Origin: Methanothrix sp.
Lineage (GTDB): Archaea > Halobacteriota > Methanosarcinia > Methanotrichales > Methanotrichaceae
Direction of reading: 5' to 3'
NCBI RefSeq assembly: GCF_016706325.1
Contig: NZ_JADJJX010000001.1
Location: forward strand, 744,001-808,000
Length of the DNA stretch: 64,000 nt
Shown here: positions 33,484-41,831 of the stretch, piece after piece
Numbering within the stretch: the first letter of the stretch is position 1
Layout of the letters: each line of letters opens with the position of its first letter
The notes under the pieces: model-generated
Seen by the model: the letters and a program-made list of their open reading frames with translations, nothing else
Told to the model about the DNA's origin: nothing
Database searches by the model: none
Made by a program: the position numbers and the translations under genes

Positions 33484-33863
33484 CCATATTTTTTGAGGTG
33501 ATCTTTGAATTCACTATTCCAGCTTCCGTCGCCATGGATTCTATGGGCTCCAAATTCGCTGCCATGATCGAGTATCAGCTCCCTCAAGGGACAAAGCCAC
33601 CAGAATTTGTCCACTAATTGGTCGATCATCAGCATGATGTTCTCTGTATTGATCTCGGTAAACTCCCCACCAGCCAGCACCATCCTGGATGCATCATCCA
33701 GAATTACACAAACTTTGATATCAGTCCTATCCCATTCATGCCAGTCAATATGCCCAGCCGACATGCTGTGCTTTCGTTCATAACGAACCTACTTCCAGCG
33801 TTTCTGATTCTTCAGATCTTCCTGGACCAGGCCTGCTGCCTTCAGGTACGGAGGACTAGGCAT
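33484..33863 (-). pseudogene. Truncated rve-type (integrase core) transposase
   Basis: A remnant of an archaeal DDE transposase with an integrase core. From ATG 33863 it reads PYLKAAGLVQEDLKNQKRWK, then an in-frame TAG, then VRYERKHSMSAGHIDWHEWD with the first catalytic Asp, VCVILDDASRMVLAGGEF with the next acidic residues, and LRELILDHGSEFGAHRIHGD. At 33484, right after KKYG, it is cut by the right end of IS copy 2. Both the N-terminal helix-turn-helix and the C-terminal end with the catalytic Glu are missing. The C-terminal part is not found on the far side of the IS pair. Confidence 0.8.
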
Positions 33864-33873
33864 AGATCCTCGG

Positions 33874-33969
33874 GATAGCCAGGCTGTTAAGCTCGTCTCA
33901 AACCAGCTTGAAGAGCTCAAAAGGTTCGGTCTGATCAGGGAGTCTTCTCATGGGTGGCGGTGGCTGTGA
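33874..33969 (+). pseudogene. C-terminal winged-helix fragment of a lost gene
   Basis: A 31-codon open reading ends with a stop at 33967-33969 and reads DSQAVKLVSNQLEELKRFG then LIRESSHGWRWL. This looks like the last helix and wing of a winged-helix DNA-binding domain. No start codon or upstream part exists. It adds to the evidence that this segment is a junction of gene fragments. Confidence 0.35.
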
Positions 33970-34994
33970 CACTGCTGGAAGACTCTAAAGCATACTGCCA
34001 GCTTCGGAATATCGACAGCCATGGGTCTCATTACATGCATGCCAACAAGCTCTGCAGCTTTCTGGCTGTCATCGCAAATGAAAGCCGCGGCAGTAGGCCA
34101 ACAATTTTCACTTTTCAAAATTGCTTAATATTACAGAGGATGTAGAATAATAACCTATTAATTGAATTGCATATTAAAATGTAACCTACATGGTATACAA
34201 AACAATTTGCATATCGTAACTTGGCTGTTTTTGATACACAAATGCTTTTGCGTACAATACATGATTCGAAATCAGATTGAATAACAAATTTTTGGATTCA
34301 CGATATACGAACCATCTCCGGAAAGAGGCCGGAAAGAGTTCGGCGAAAAGCTCTTTGCTTTCCTTTTTCATTTCCTGCAGAAGCCCTATGAACTCATCGA
34401 CCTTGGCAAGGCGGCCGAGCTTGCAGGTGGGCGGCCATCTCCATACAGTAGCGCCCCAATTCGGCCTCATATTCAAGCTGCTGGAGAGTGCAGGCGGCGG
34501 CCATTCAAACCGCCTCCACCGGCCTATTTGCCCGCCGGCCATCCGGCCCTGCCCAGCCTGGCAGGCTGTCCCTGAGCTTACCACCCTCCAGGCCGCAGGC
34601 TTCACTGGCTGGCTAAAGCGCTTCCAGGAGTGTTTGCACAACTTCCCAAGGTTGCAGATCGCCGCGGAGCAATTGCATGAGCTCGCCCCGGTGACATAAC
34701 AGCCATCGGCCTCATCGCTCTTCACAAGGACCATTTCACCATTGAGGTGATGGAGACCAGGGGGTGATGGAGATCAGGAGGTGATGGAGATCAGGAGATC
34801 TGATGCTTATAAGGGCATCTCCCACCTCTTTGAGGAAGGAGCAAAAAGAGTAATCCGCAAAGGAGCAGCAAAGAAAAGCCGGGTAAACCCCTGTGAGGCC
34901 CTGGCATCTCCCTGATTCATCCGTTTGGTGAGAGCAGAATGATAGTTGTATTTTAATCCATCTAAAATTTCATTGCAATTGCTTGGTGTTTATA
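33970..34994. other. Gene-remnant region between IS elements and tRNA-Glu
   Basis: No intact gene was found in about 1 kb. On the minus strand between 34330 and 34740, coding-like pieces occur in different frames: GELMQLLRGDLQPWEVVQTL, then from ATG 34504 ACTLQQLEYEAELGRYCMEM, then LAKVDEFIGLLQEMKKESKE in a third frame. This looks like one decayed helical protein gene. A 43-codon plus-strand reading at 34784-34915 (RSDAYKGISHLFEEGAKRVI) may be another fragment. The first part, 34130-34270, is AT-rich. Confidence 0.5.
34746..34796. repeat. 17-bp tandem repeat, three copies
   Basis: GGTGATGGAGACCAGGG is followed by two copies of GGTGATGGAGATCAGGA. The array lies in the remnant region, just upstream of a short plus-strand reading. 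It is too short to say more. Confidence 0.8.
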
Positions 34995-35069
34995 TGCTCC
35001 GGTTGGGATTTGAACCCAAGTCGAAGGAGTGAGAGTCCCACATGATTGGCCGAGCTACACTACCGGAGC
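34995..35069 (-). tRNA. tRNA-Glu (anticodon CTC)
   Basis: The minus strand folds as a tRNA with acceptor stem GCTCCGG/CCGGAGC, perfect T stem TTGGG/CCCAA around TTCAAAT, and anticodon loop CTCTCAC, giving anticodon CTC for GAG codons. The discriminator is A and CCA is not encoded. The anticodon stem is weak: TGGGA against TCCTT has one G-T pair and one T-T mismatch. The acceptor stem and T loop resemble the tRNA-Glu(TTC) at 51897-51971. It has 75 bases and lies just downstream of the nth gene on the same strand. Confidence 0.92.
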
Positions 35070-35097
35070 GCGGATTGGGGGTGGTTCCTTCTATCAT

Positions 35098-35772
35098 TTA
35101 AGGCTTTTGGCCCTGGAGGAAAAAGTCGCAGCACCCCTGCAATGCACACTCCTCGCATTTTGGCCCCCTTGCCCGGCAGACCAGCCTCCCGTGGCTGATC
35201 AGATTGAGGTGAAAGGAGCTGTATCTCTCCGGCGGCACGATCTCCTCCAAGGCCTTCTGCGCCTTCTCCGGGGAGAGGCCGGGAGCTACCAGCCCCAGCC
35301 GCTGCGAGACCCGGAAAACGTGGGTGTCCACAGGCATGAACGGCATGCCAAAGGCAAAGAGCAGGACGATGGAGGCGGTCTTGGGCCCCACCCCGGGCAG
35401 GGAGAGAAGGTAGCTCATGGCCGCCTCCTTCTCCATCCCCCTCAGAAAGCCGATCTCTATCGCCCCCCGATCGCTCTTGATCCGCAAGAGAGCCTCCTGT
35501 ATCCGCCGGGCCTTGATCTCCGCCAGCCCCCCCTCCCGAATGCTCTCCGCCACCTCCTCCGCTCGGGTGGAGAGGAGAGACTCGTAGTCCCCATAGGCCC
35601 TCTTCAGACTGGCGAATGCCCGCAGGCTGTTGATATCGCTAGTGTTCTGAGAGAGAATGGTCCTCACCAGCAGGTCCACCGGATCGATCTCATCCACCTC
35701 GGGAAGACCGTACAGCTCCTCCAGAATGCAAATGCACTCTCCAACCTTATCGCTTGCCTTTTGCCCGACCAT
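35098..35772 (-). CDS. nth: Endonuclease III-type DNA glycosylase
   Basis: A 224-residue HhH-GPD base-excision repair enzyme that removes oxidised pyrimidines and cuts the abasic site. The helix-hairpin-helix is LLSLPGVGPKTASIVLLFAF with the catalytic Lys after GP, and the catalytic Asp is in MPVDTHVFRV. The C-terminal [4Fe-4S] site is CRARGPKCEECALQGCC. The N-terminal LLVRTILSQNTSD is a family mark. Length is normal. tRNA-Glu(CTC) lies 28 bases downstream on the same strand. Archaeal relatives may prefer other lesions, so the exact substrate is uncertain. Confidence 0.93.
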   Translation of the reverse strand: MVGQKASDKVGECICILEELYGLPEVDEIDPVDLLVRTILSQNTSDINSLRAFASLKRAYGDYESLLSTRAEEVAESIREGGLAEIKARRIQEALLRIKSDRGAIEIGFLRGMEKEAAMSYLLSLPGVGPKTASIVLLFAFGMPFMPVDTHVFRVSQRLGLVAPGLSPEKAQKALEEIVPPERYSSFHLNLISHGRLVCRARGPKCEECALQGCCDFFLQGQKP

Positions 35773-35864
35773 CCCTCATAGCACTGATCACAATGCTTTA
35801 AAGCTTATCACGAATATTCAGTCAGCAAAAATTTATTAAACCATGTAATGAAATAAAGGGGCAG

Positions 35865-37109
35865 ATGGATTTTGTCGAGATCTATCCCTTTCTAGTGGCC
35901 ATGCTCATAGGAGCGCTCATCGGCACTGAGCGCCAGCGTCGCCTGGCAGGGGAGAAGGTGAGGGGGGTGGCCGGCCTGAGGACCTTCATACTTATCTCCC
36001 TCCTGGGGGCCCTCTCTGCCACCCTGGCAACCGATTTTGGCCCCCTCTTTGCCGTGGGCGCTCTTGTCTCACTGGTCATCCTGGTATCAGTGGGCTACGC
36101 CTCCGCCGTCAGCTCCCTGGGAAGGATAGATCTAACTGCCGCTGTGGCTGCAGTGGTCACATTCATCCTGGGAATGCTCGCCACCTTTCCCGAGAAGATC
36201 ACCCTGGCCGTCTCCCTGGCCATTATCATCACCTGGATCCTGGCCACCCGGACGATCACCCACCACTACGTTGAGGGCTTGCATGAGGCTGACCTGCTCG
36301 ACACACTGAAGATGGGCATCATCGCCCTGGTGATCTACCCCTTACTGCCCGAGGAGCCCCTGGACCCCTGGGGGGTCATCAACCTCCGCCAGATCTGGCT
36401 CTTTGTGATTCTGGTCAGTCTGATAGGCTTCACCGGCTATATCCTCATCCGCATAGTGGGAACGGAGAGGGGCCTGACCCTCACTGGCATCCTGGGGGGG
36501 ATGGCCTCGAGCATCGCCGTCACCACCTCCCTGGCTGAGAGGTCGAGGATCAATCCCCAGATAACATCCTCTGCCGTCTTTGCCACTGCCATCGCCAGCA
36601 GCACTGCCTTTCCCAGAGTCCTGTTAATTGCCGCTGTGATAAACAAGGAGATACTGCCGGATCTGTTCATCCCTCTGCTGGCCATGACCGCCGTCGGAAC
36701 TGCGCTTGCCTATATATCTCGGCGCAGGAGCCCGCCTCAGGACAGCGAGGTGAAGATCTCAGACCCCTTCCGCATCCTCCCCGCCCTCAAGCTGGGCTCC
36801 CTCTTCGCCCTGGTCTTGATCATATCCAATCTCGCCAGCCTGTACTTTGGAGATATGGGAATCTATGCCGCCAGCATACTCTCGGGCCTGGTGAATCTCG
36901 ATGCCATCACCTTGAGCCTGGCCACCCTGGCCAGGTCAAGCCTGCTCCCCAGCGTTGCTGCTACCTCCATCACCCTGGCGGTGATCGCCAACACCCTGGT
37001 AAAGCTGGTCATATCCTATACCCTGGGCAGCAGAGATTTCGGCAACCAGACAGCTGCGATCCTTCTACCAACTGCGTTGGCTGGAATCCTAGCGTTGCTC
37101 TTGCTCTAG
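35865..37109 (+). CDS. MgtC/DUF4010 integral membrane protein
   Basis: A 414-residue membrane protein with about twelve helices. The N-terminal third is MgtC-like (ALIGTERQRRLAGEKVRGVA then GLRTFILISLLGALSATLA), and the rest is DUF4010 (GLTLTGILGGMASSIAVTTS and IYAASILSGLVNLDAITLSL). The function is unknown; MgtC proteins are tied to magnesium limitation or membrane energetics in bacteria. It is monocistronic, divergent from nth, and the tRNA-Val gene follows convergently. Confidence 0.9.
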   Translation: MDFVEIYPFLVAMLIGALIGTERQRRLAGEKVRGVAGLRTFILISLLGALSATLATDFGPLFAVGALVSLVILVSVGYASAVSSLGRIDLTAAVAAVVTFILGMLATFPEKITLAVSLAIIITWILATRTITHHYVEGLHEADLLDTLKMGIIALVIYPLLPEEPLDPWGVINLRQIWLFVILVSLIGFTGYILIRIVGTERGLTLTGILGGMASSIAVTTSLAERSRINPQITSSAVFATAIASSTAFPRVLLIAAVINKEILPDLFIPLLAMTAVGTALAYISRRRSPPQDSEVKISDPFRILPALKLGSLFALVLIISNLASLYFGDMGIYAASILSGLVNLDAITLSLATLARSSLLPSVAATSITLAVIANTLVKLVISYTLGSRDFGNQTAAILLPTALAGILALLLL

Positions 37110-37129
37110 AACAGGGAAAAAGGAGAGGA

Positions 37130-37203
37130 TGGGCCCGACGCGGTTCGAACGCGTGATCCCCGCCGTGTAAGGGCGATGTCATAACCAGCTAGACCACGGG
37201 CCC
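37130..37203 (-). tRNA. tRNA-Val (anticodon TAC)
   Basis: The minus strand has acceptor stem GGGCCCG/CGGGCCC, a T arm CGCG-TTCGAAC-CGCG type, and anticodon loop CTTACAC, so anticodon TAC. The discriminator is A and CCA is not encoded. It is 74 bases long and lies between the MgtC/DUF4010 gene and the symporter gene. Confidence 0.95.
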
Positions 37204-37255
37204 TGCCCCTTACTATCTGCTCGTCATATTAGACCTTATCGCTTAGGAACGGGGC

Positions 37256-38806
37256 TTAGGACCGGGGCCCTCTCTCCTCTGCGCTGCGAATATACATCCC
37301 AGTCCGGGTCTCATCCAAAAGCCTCTCGGAGGGCTTGGCCGTCGCCAGGCTGACCAGGATCATCGCTGCCACTGAGAGGACAAATCCATACATGCTGGGA
37401 TGCATGGGCATGGCGGCAACATACTTGGCATAATAGCTGAAGGCAAACGTCCCCACCAATCCCACGACCATCGAGGCCAAGGCTCCCTCTCTGGTGGCCC
37501 GGCGCCAGTACAGCCCGGCGAAGAGAGGGGTCACAAAGCAGGCCAGCATCACTCCGATGGCCATCCAGATCAGCCAGGCCAAAAGCTCAGGAGGATTGGA
37601 CCAGGCCAGGTACAGAGTGAGGATGGTAGAGGCGACTATTGCCGCCCGGCTGAGAAGGGTGATCGACTTCTCAGAGGCATCCCTGTTGATGAACTGCCGG
37701 TATATGTCCCAGCTAACATAGCTTCCGATGGTCAGCATCAGGCGGTCGGTGGTGGACATCACCGCCGAGAGGACGATCACCGCCACCAGAGGAGCAAATA
37801 AACCGGGGAAGACATACTCCGAGGCCACAATGAAAGAGTAGTCAGCAGGATTGGTGACCCCGGTGGGCATGGCGATCATACCCTCCTGGGTCATCGATCT
37901 GGCGGCATATCCTGTGATCTTGCACAGGTACATGATCACTGCATAAATGACGAAGGCGGCAAGGGGTGCCCACTTGAAATATCTGTCCTCCCGCGCGGCT
38001 AGCACATTGTTTACCACATGAGGAGCTGCTGCCAGGCCGAAGGTGAGCAGGAAGAAGAATGATATCAGATACATGGGGGTCATGAAGGCATAGCCGGCAT
38101 AGGGGGGATGGATCTGAGGATACCACAGATGGGTCATATTGACATCGATCTCCGCCAGGATGGCATTGATATGGGTCAGTCCACCGGCGGCATCGATCAC
38201 CACCGGACCGACGAGCAGCACTCCCAGGAGGATCATCATTCCCTGGATCAAGGAAGCCATGCCAATGGCATACAACCCTCCCAGGATGGTATAGCCCATG
38301 ACGATGACTGCGCCGATCACCAGAGCCCATTGATAGGGTATCTTGAAGAGCCATGACAAGACCATGCTGATGGAGATGTACTGCCCCACCAGATAGATGA
38401 TGGAGATGAAGACGCCGATTATGGCCGAAGTACCTCTGATCCCCCGCGGGCTGTAGAAGCGGTGGGCAAAATAGTCCTGCATGGTCACATAACCTGTCTT
38501 GGCGGCGACTGAATGGATCTTCGCTCCGAAGAAGAGTATGCAGACTGCGGCGCAGAGGGGGACGAATATCTGCTCCCAGATGCTCGGCCAGCCAGTGGCA
38601 TATCCGAGGCCCGCCACCCCCAGAATGGTCATCCCGCTGCAGATGCTCGATACTATGAGAAGGGTGAACGTCCAGAATCCCAGGTTCCTTCCCGCCACCA
38701 GGAAGTCCTCAGAGTTCTTGATCTTCTTTGAGGCGAAGGCGCCAATGGTGATGAGACCTATGAAATAGACAGCGACTACAACCAGAGTGCTAATGTCCAT
38801 CTCCAT
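37256..38806 (-). CDS. Sodium:solute symporter (SSS family)
   Basis: A permease of about 516 residues with 13 hydrophobic helices, of the sodium:solute symporter family. Signs are SEDFLVAGRNLGFWTFT near the N terminus, GYTILGGLYAIGMASLIQG, and AVMSTTDRLMLTIGSYVSWD in the later part, the sodium-binding helix. The substrate is unknown; acetate or another carboxylate is plausible in an acetate-using methanogen but not shown. ATG 38806 overlaps the stop of a tiny upstream membrane-protein gene in a TGATG, which favours this start over ATG 38800. Confidence 0.9.
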   Translation of the reverse strand: MEMDISTLVVVAVYFIGLITIGAFASKKIKNSEDFLVAGRNLGFWTFTLLIVSSICSGMTILGVAGLGYATGWPSIWEQIFVPLCAAVCILFFGAKIHSVAAKTGYVTMQDYFAHRFYSPRGIRGTSAIIGVFISIIYLVGQYISISMVLSWLFKIPYQWALVIGAVIVMGYTILGGLYAIGMASLIQGMMILLGVLLVGPVVIDAAGGLTHINAILAEIDVNMTHLWYPQIHPPYAGYAFMTPMYLISFFFLLTFGLAAAPHVVNNVLAAREDRYFKWAPLAAFVIYAVIMYLCKITGYAARSMTQEGMIAMPTGVTNPADYSFIVASEYVFPGLFAPLVAVIVLSAVMSTTDRLMLTIGSYVSWDIYRQFINRDASEKSITLLSRAAIVASTILTLYLAWSNPPELLAWLIWMAIGVMLACFVTPLFAGLYWRRATREGALASMVVGLVGTFAFSYYAKYVAAMPMHPSMYGFVLSVAAMILVSLATAKPSERLLDETRTGMYIRSAEERGPRS

Positions 38807-38934
38807 CACCACCTCAGGGCCCATATCAAGAGCAGAATTGAGATGAATACTGGCACAATGATGATTCCAATGAATGTCTCTGTCGGCAGTCCTAAGATCA
38901 GATTAAACCCTCCATATGTGTTGCGTGTGAGCAT
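38806..38934 (-). CDS. Symporter small accessory protein (42 aa)
   Basis: A very short gene: 42 residues with one membrane helix (TFIGIIIVPVFISILLLIWA) and a short N terminus MLTRNTYGGFNLILG. Its TGA overlaps the symporter ATG (TGATG), so the two are translated together. Tiny one-helix proteins placed directly before SSS permeases are known in archaea as symporter small accessory proteins. The ATG at 38934 lacks a strong ribosome site, which may mean a short leader. Confidence 0.75.
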   Translation of the reverse strand: MLTRNTYGGFNLILGLPTETFIGIIIVPVFISILLLIWALRW

Positions 38935-39035
38935 GGTTCAGGCCAGGGTCTAATAAATCTAACCGTCCCCTCAGGAGAGCTTCCGGAGAGTTCTCAACTG
39001 AGGGCTTTTATAGTGATCTCACCACATCTCCAGGG

Positions 39036-39848
39036 ATGAGTGAGCTACTTTCTTCCTCAGGCAGTGAACTCCTGGAGATTTGCGACCGCGCCTCTGCCGC
39101 TGTATCCTCCTCCATCCGGGATATGGTTGGGATGGCCGCAGGCGGACAGATGGTGAACATAGGTGCTGACGGCACCCCCACCAAGAGGATAGACCGCGCG
39201 GCAGAGGATGCAGTCCTGGAGGTGCTGAAATCATCAGGCAAGGGCTTTTGGGTGCTGAGCGAGGAGAAGGGTGAGATGATAGTGGGCAGGAACCCGGATC
39301 ATTTCCTTCATCTCGATCCCCTGGACGGAACATTCAATGCCATTGCAGGAATCCCCTTCTATGCCCTCTCGATATACATCCGCGGAGATGACTGCCGTCT
39401 GGGATACATCTACGACCTTGCCCGGGGGGCAAGCTTCTATGCCGAGGCCGGCAGAGGGGCTTATGCAGGATCTGGTGAGAGAATATCCGTGTCCAAAAAT
39501 GATGATCTCATGAGCTTCAGCATCTCCGCCTATACCATTCGCCCTCATACTGGCCGGGTCACAAGGATAGGAGACCGGGTGAGGAGGATTCGCACCTTAG
39601 GGAGCGCCTCCCTGGAGATGGCCCTGGTCGCCTCAGGAAAGCTGGACTCATTCGTCGATCTGCGGGGGATGATGAGGGTGGTGGACGTGGCGGCGGGCTG
39701 CCTGATCATAGAGGAGGCAGGGGGACAGGTATCCGATTCAAAGGGATGTCAGCTCCAACTGGAGAGGGGTATGTGGCAGAAGAGGTGTGTGGTCGGCTCC
39801 AACGGCCGGAGGCATCAGGATCTTCTGAGGCTCATCGAGGGTGATTGA
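39036..39848 (+). CDS. Inositol monophosphatase/fructose-1,6-bisphosphatase family protein
   Basis: A 270-residue lithium-sensitive phosphatase fold enzyme of the archaeal IMPase/FBPase type. Metal-site motifs are LSEEKGE, HLDPLDGTFNAIAGIPF with the key Asp-Pro-Leu-Asp-Gly, and MRVVDVAAGCLIIEEAGG. In Methanocaldococcus a homologous domain is fused to NAD kinase and has NADP phosphatase activity; here the NAD kinase is the next gene, overlapping by 8 bases. Gluconeogenic FBPase, inositol phosphatase and NADP phosphatase are all possible. Confidence 0.9.
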   Translation: MSELLSSSGSELLEICDRASAAVSSSIRDMVGMAAGGQMVNIGADGTPTKRIDRAAEDAVLEVLKSSGKGFWVLSEEKGEMIVGRNPDHFLHLDPLDGTFNAIAGIPFYALSIYIRGDDCRLGYIYDLARGASFYAEAGRGAYAGSGERISVSKNDDLMSFSISAYTIRPHTGRVTRIGDRVRRIRTLGSASLEMALVASGKLDSFVDLRGMMRVVDVAAGCLIIEEAGGQVSDSKGCQLQLERGMWQKRCVVGSNGRRHQDLLRLIEGD

Positions 39849-40674
39849 GATTAAGATCGGATTTGTCTCTCGGAGGGGGGAGGGGCCTGTCTCGCTGGCA
39901 GCAAAGCTCATCCAGGAGATCGAGTCCTGGAAAGAGGGCGTTGGGATCCTGGTGGACGAGGACCTCGCTGTAAAGATAGGAAGGCCTCCTTCCTCTGTTC
40001 AGGAGATGGAACAGGGACGGGTGGACTTCATAGTCTCCATCGGAGGAGATGGCACCATCCTCAGGACCATTCATAAGATGGCCGACCCGGTGCCCATCCT
40101 GGGGATAAACATGGGCACCCTGGGCTTTCTGGTGGATGTGGAGCCTGCGGATGCGGAGACGACCATAAAGCGCCTCCTTTCAGGATTTGTGGTGGATGAG
40201 CGCTCCCGGCTGAAGATGCTCATAAACGGGGTCTGCATGCCCCGCGCCACCAATGAGATCGCCCTTATCACCGCCAGCCCGGCCAAGATGATAGAGTTTG
40301 AGATCCTGGTGGATGGCTCTTTGATGGAGGACTTCCGGGCGGATGGGGTGATCATAGCCACTGCTACCGGCTCTACTGCTTATGCCATGTCCGCCGGAGG
40401 CCCCATCGTCGATCCCCGTGTGGATGCCATCGTCCTGGTTCCCATGGCCCCCTTCAAGCTCTCCAGCCGCCCCTGGGTGATGCCCGGGGGCAGCGTCATC
40501 GAGGTCCGGCTCAAGCTGCCTGAGAAGGAGGCGCTGGTGGTGGTGGATGGCCAGAGCTCGACATCCGTATCCTCCCAGGACAGAATAGTGATAAGCAAGG
40601 CCAAGACCCCGGCCAGGTTTGTAAAGGTGGCAGAGGGCGGCTTTTATGCCAAGGTGAAGAGCAAGCTGACCTAG
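39841..40674 (+). CDS. nadK: NAD kinase
   Basis: A 277-residue enzyme that phosphorylates NAD to NADP. The GGDGT motif is in FIVSIGGDGTILRTIHKM, followed by GINMGTLGFLVDVEP; the substrate loop is ATNEIALI and the ADGVIIATATGSTAYAMSAG segment is typical. GTG at 39841 is the start and overlaps the phosphatase gene by eight bases, so both are one transcript. The arrangement mirrors the fused phosphatase-NAD kinase of Methanocaldococcus and would allow balanced NAD(P) control. Confidence 0.95.
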   Translation: MIEIKIGFVSRRGEGPVSLAAKLIQEIESWKEGVGILVDEDLAVKIGRPPSSVQEMEQGRVDFIVSIGGDGTILRTIHKMADPVPILGINMGTLGFLVDVEPADAETTIKRLLSGFVVDERSRLKMLINGVCMPRATNEIALITASPAKMIEFEILVDGSLMEDFRADGVIIATATGSTAYAMSAGGPIVDPRVDAIVLVPMAPFKLSSRPWVMPGGSVIEVRLKLPEKEALVVVDGQSSTSVSSQDRIVISKAKTPARFVKVAEGGFYAKVKSKLT

Positions 40675-40775
40675 AGGCGAATGAGCTGGAGGACACCATC
40701 TCTTCGCTGCTCTTTCCCTCTCCGCCTTTTGATCCGAACTCTTTTCACTCTAATCTCTTCCATTGGGCCAGCCTT

Positions 40776-41831
40776 CTAGCCCACCTCTCTTTTGAGCATC
40801 AGTGTGGCAGCGGCGAACATCAGAAGAAAAAAGCCACACAGGAATGCTAGATCAGGAAAGATCTCAGATAGGCTGGATCCTTTGAGCATAATCGCCCTCA
40901 GGGCGTCGCTGGCATAGGTCAGGGGGAGGATGTTTGAGAGGGGGCGAAGAAATCCGGGGATCGATTGCACCGGCCAGAAGACGCCACAGAGAACTATCTG
41001 GGGGATGATGACAACGGGGATGAACTGTACCACCTGAAACTCGCTTCGGGCAAAGTTTGAAACAAATGAGCCCAGGGCCAAAGCCCCAGCCCCCAAAAGG
41101 AGGATCACGATAAAGGCATCAAGAATGCTGCCTCTCATCGGCACGCCGAAGAGATAAATGACTATGAGCAATGTAGTCGCTGATTGGATGACGGCAACCA
41201 GGCTGAAGCCGAGGATGTAGCCGGAGACTATCTCTATTCTGCTCAAGGGCGATACCATGAACTTCTCCAGCGTGCCAAGGGTCCTCTCCCTGAGAAATGA
41301 GATCGCAGCCAGGATGAAGGTGAAGAAGAATACAACGAAGCCAAGAATTGCGGGTCCGATTGTATCTATCATCTCCAGGTCATAGCCAAAGATATAGCGG
41401 GTGACCAGCAGGGTCTCAGATGCTCTTCCTGCCCCCTCCTGCCCCAATCCATCCCTTACCGCGGTGATGATGGCCTGGGTGATCTGCAGGCTGCTGGCAT
41501 CCAATAGGACCCGCACCTCCTCGGGATATATGACCACAGCGCCGTCCAGCCTTCCCTCAGCGACAAGCTTCTCGGCATCTGATTCTGATCCAAGGCGGAG
41601 AATATCGAAGTCCTGGATCGACAGCAGATGGTCTCGCAGTGCAGGATGGCCTCCGCCGTCCACCAGCCCCAACTGAACGCCCGTCATCTCTCCAGAGAGG
41701 GCATAACCGAAGAGGAGCATGAGGAAGATGGGGGCAAATGTGATCAGGGCAATTGTGCGCCGGTCGCGCTTCAACTGGCGGACGACCCTCAGTGCCACCA
41801 CACCCACCCGTCCTGGGTCCGGCCTTTTCAT
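40776..41831 (-). CDS. ABC-2 type transporter permease
   Basis: A 351-residue permease with the ABC-2 architecture: one N-terminal helix (TIALITFAPIFLMLLFGYAL), a large extracellular loop of about 130 residues, then five helices including FFTFILAAISFLRERTLGTLEKFMVSPL. The C-terminal half has the family motif near IIPQIVLCGVFWPVQSIP. It exports an unknown substrate. Its ATG overlaps the ATPase gene stop as ATGA. The COG1361 protein gene is the first of this three-gene set. Confidence 0.92.
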   Translation of the reverse strand: MKRPDPGRVGVVALRVVRQLKRDRRTIALITFAPIFLMLLFGYALSGEMTGVQLGLVDGGGHPALRDHLLSIQDFDILRLGSESDAEKLVAEGRLDGAVVIYPEEVRVLLDASSLQITQAIITAVRDGLGQEGAGRASETLLVTRYIFGYDLEMIDTIGPAILGFVVFFFTFILAAISFLRERTLGTLEKFMVSPLSRIEIVSGYILGFSLVAVIQSATTLLIVIYLFGVPMRGSILDAFIVILLLGAGALALGSFVSNFARSEFQVVQFIPVVIIPQIVLCGVFWPVQSIPGFLRPLSNILPLTYASDALRAIMLKGSSLSEIFPDLAFLCGFFLLMFAAATLMLKREVG

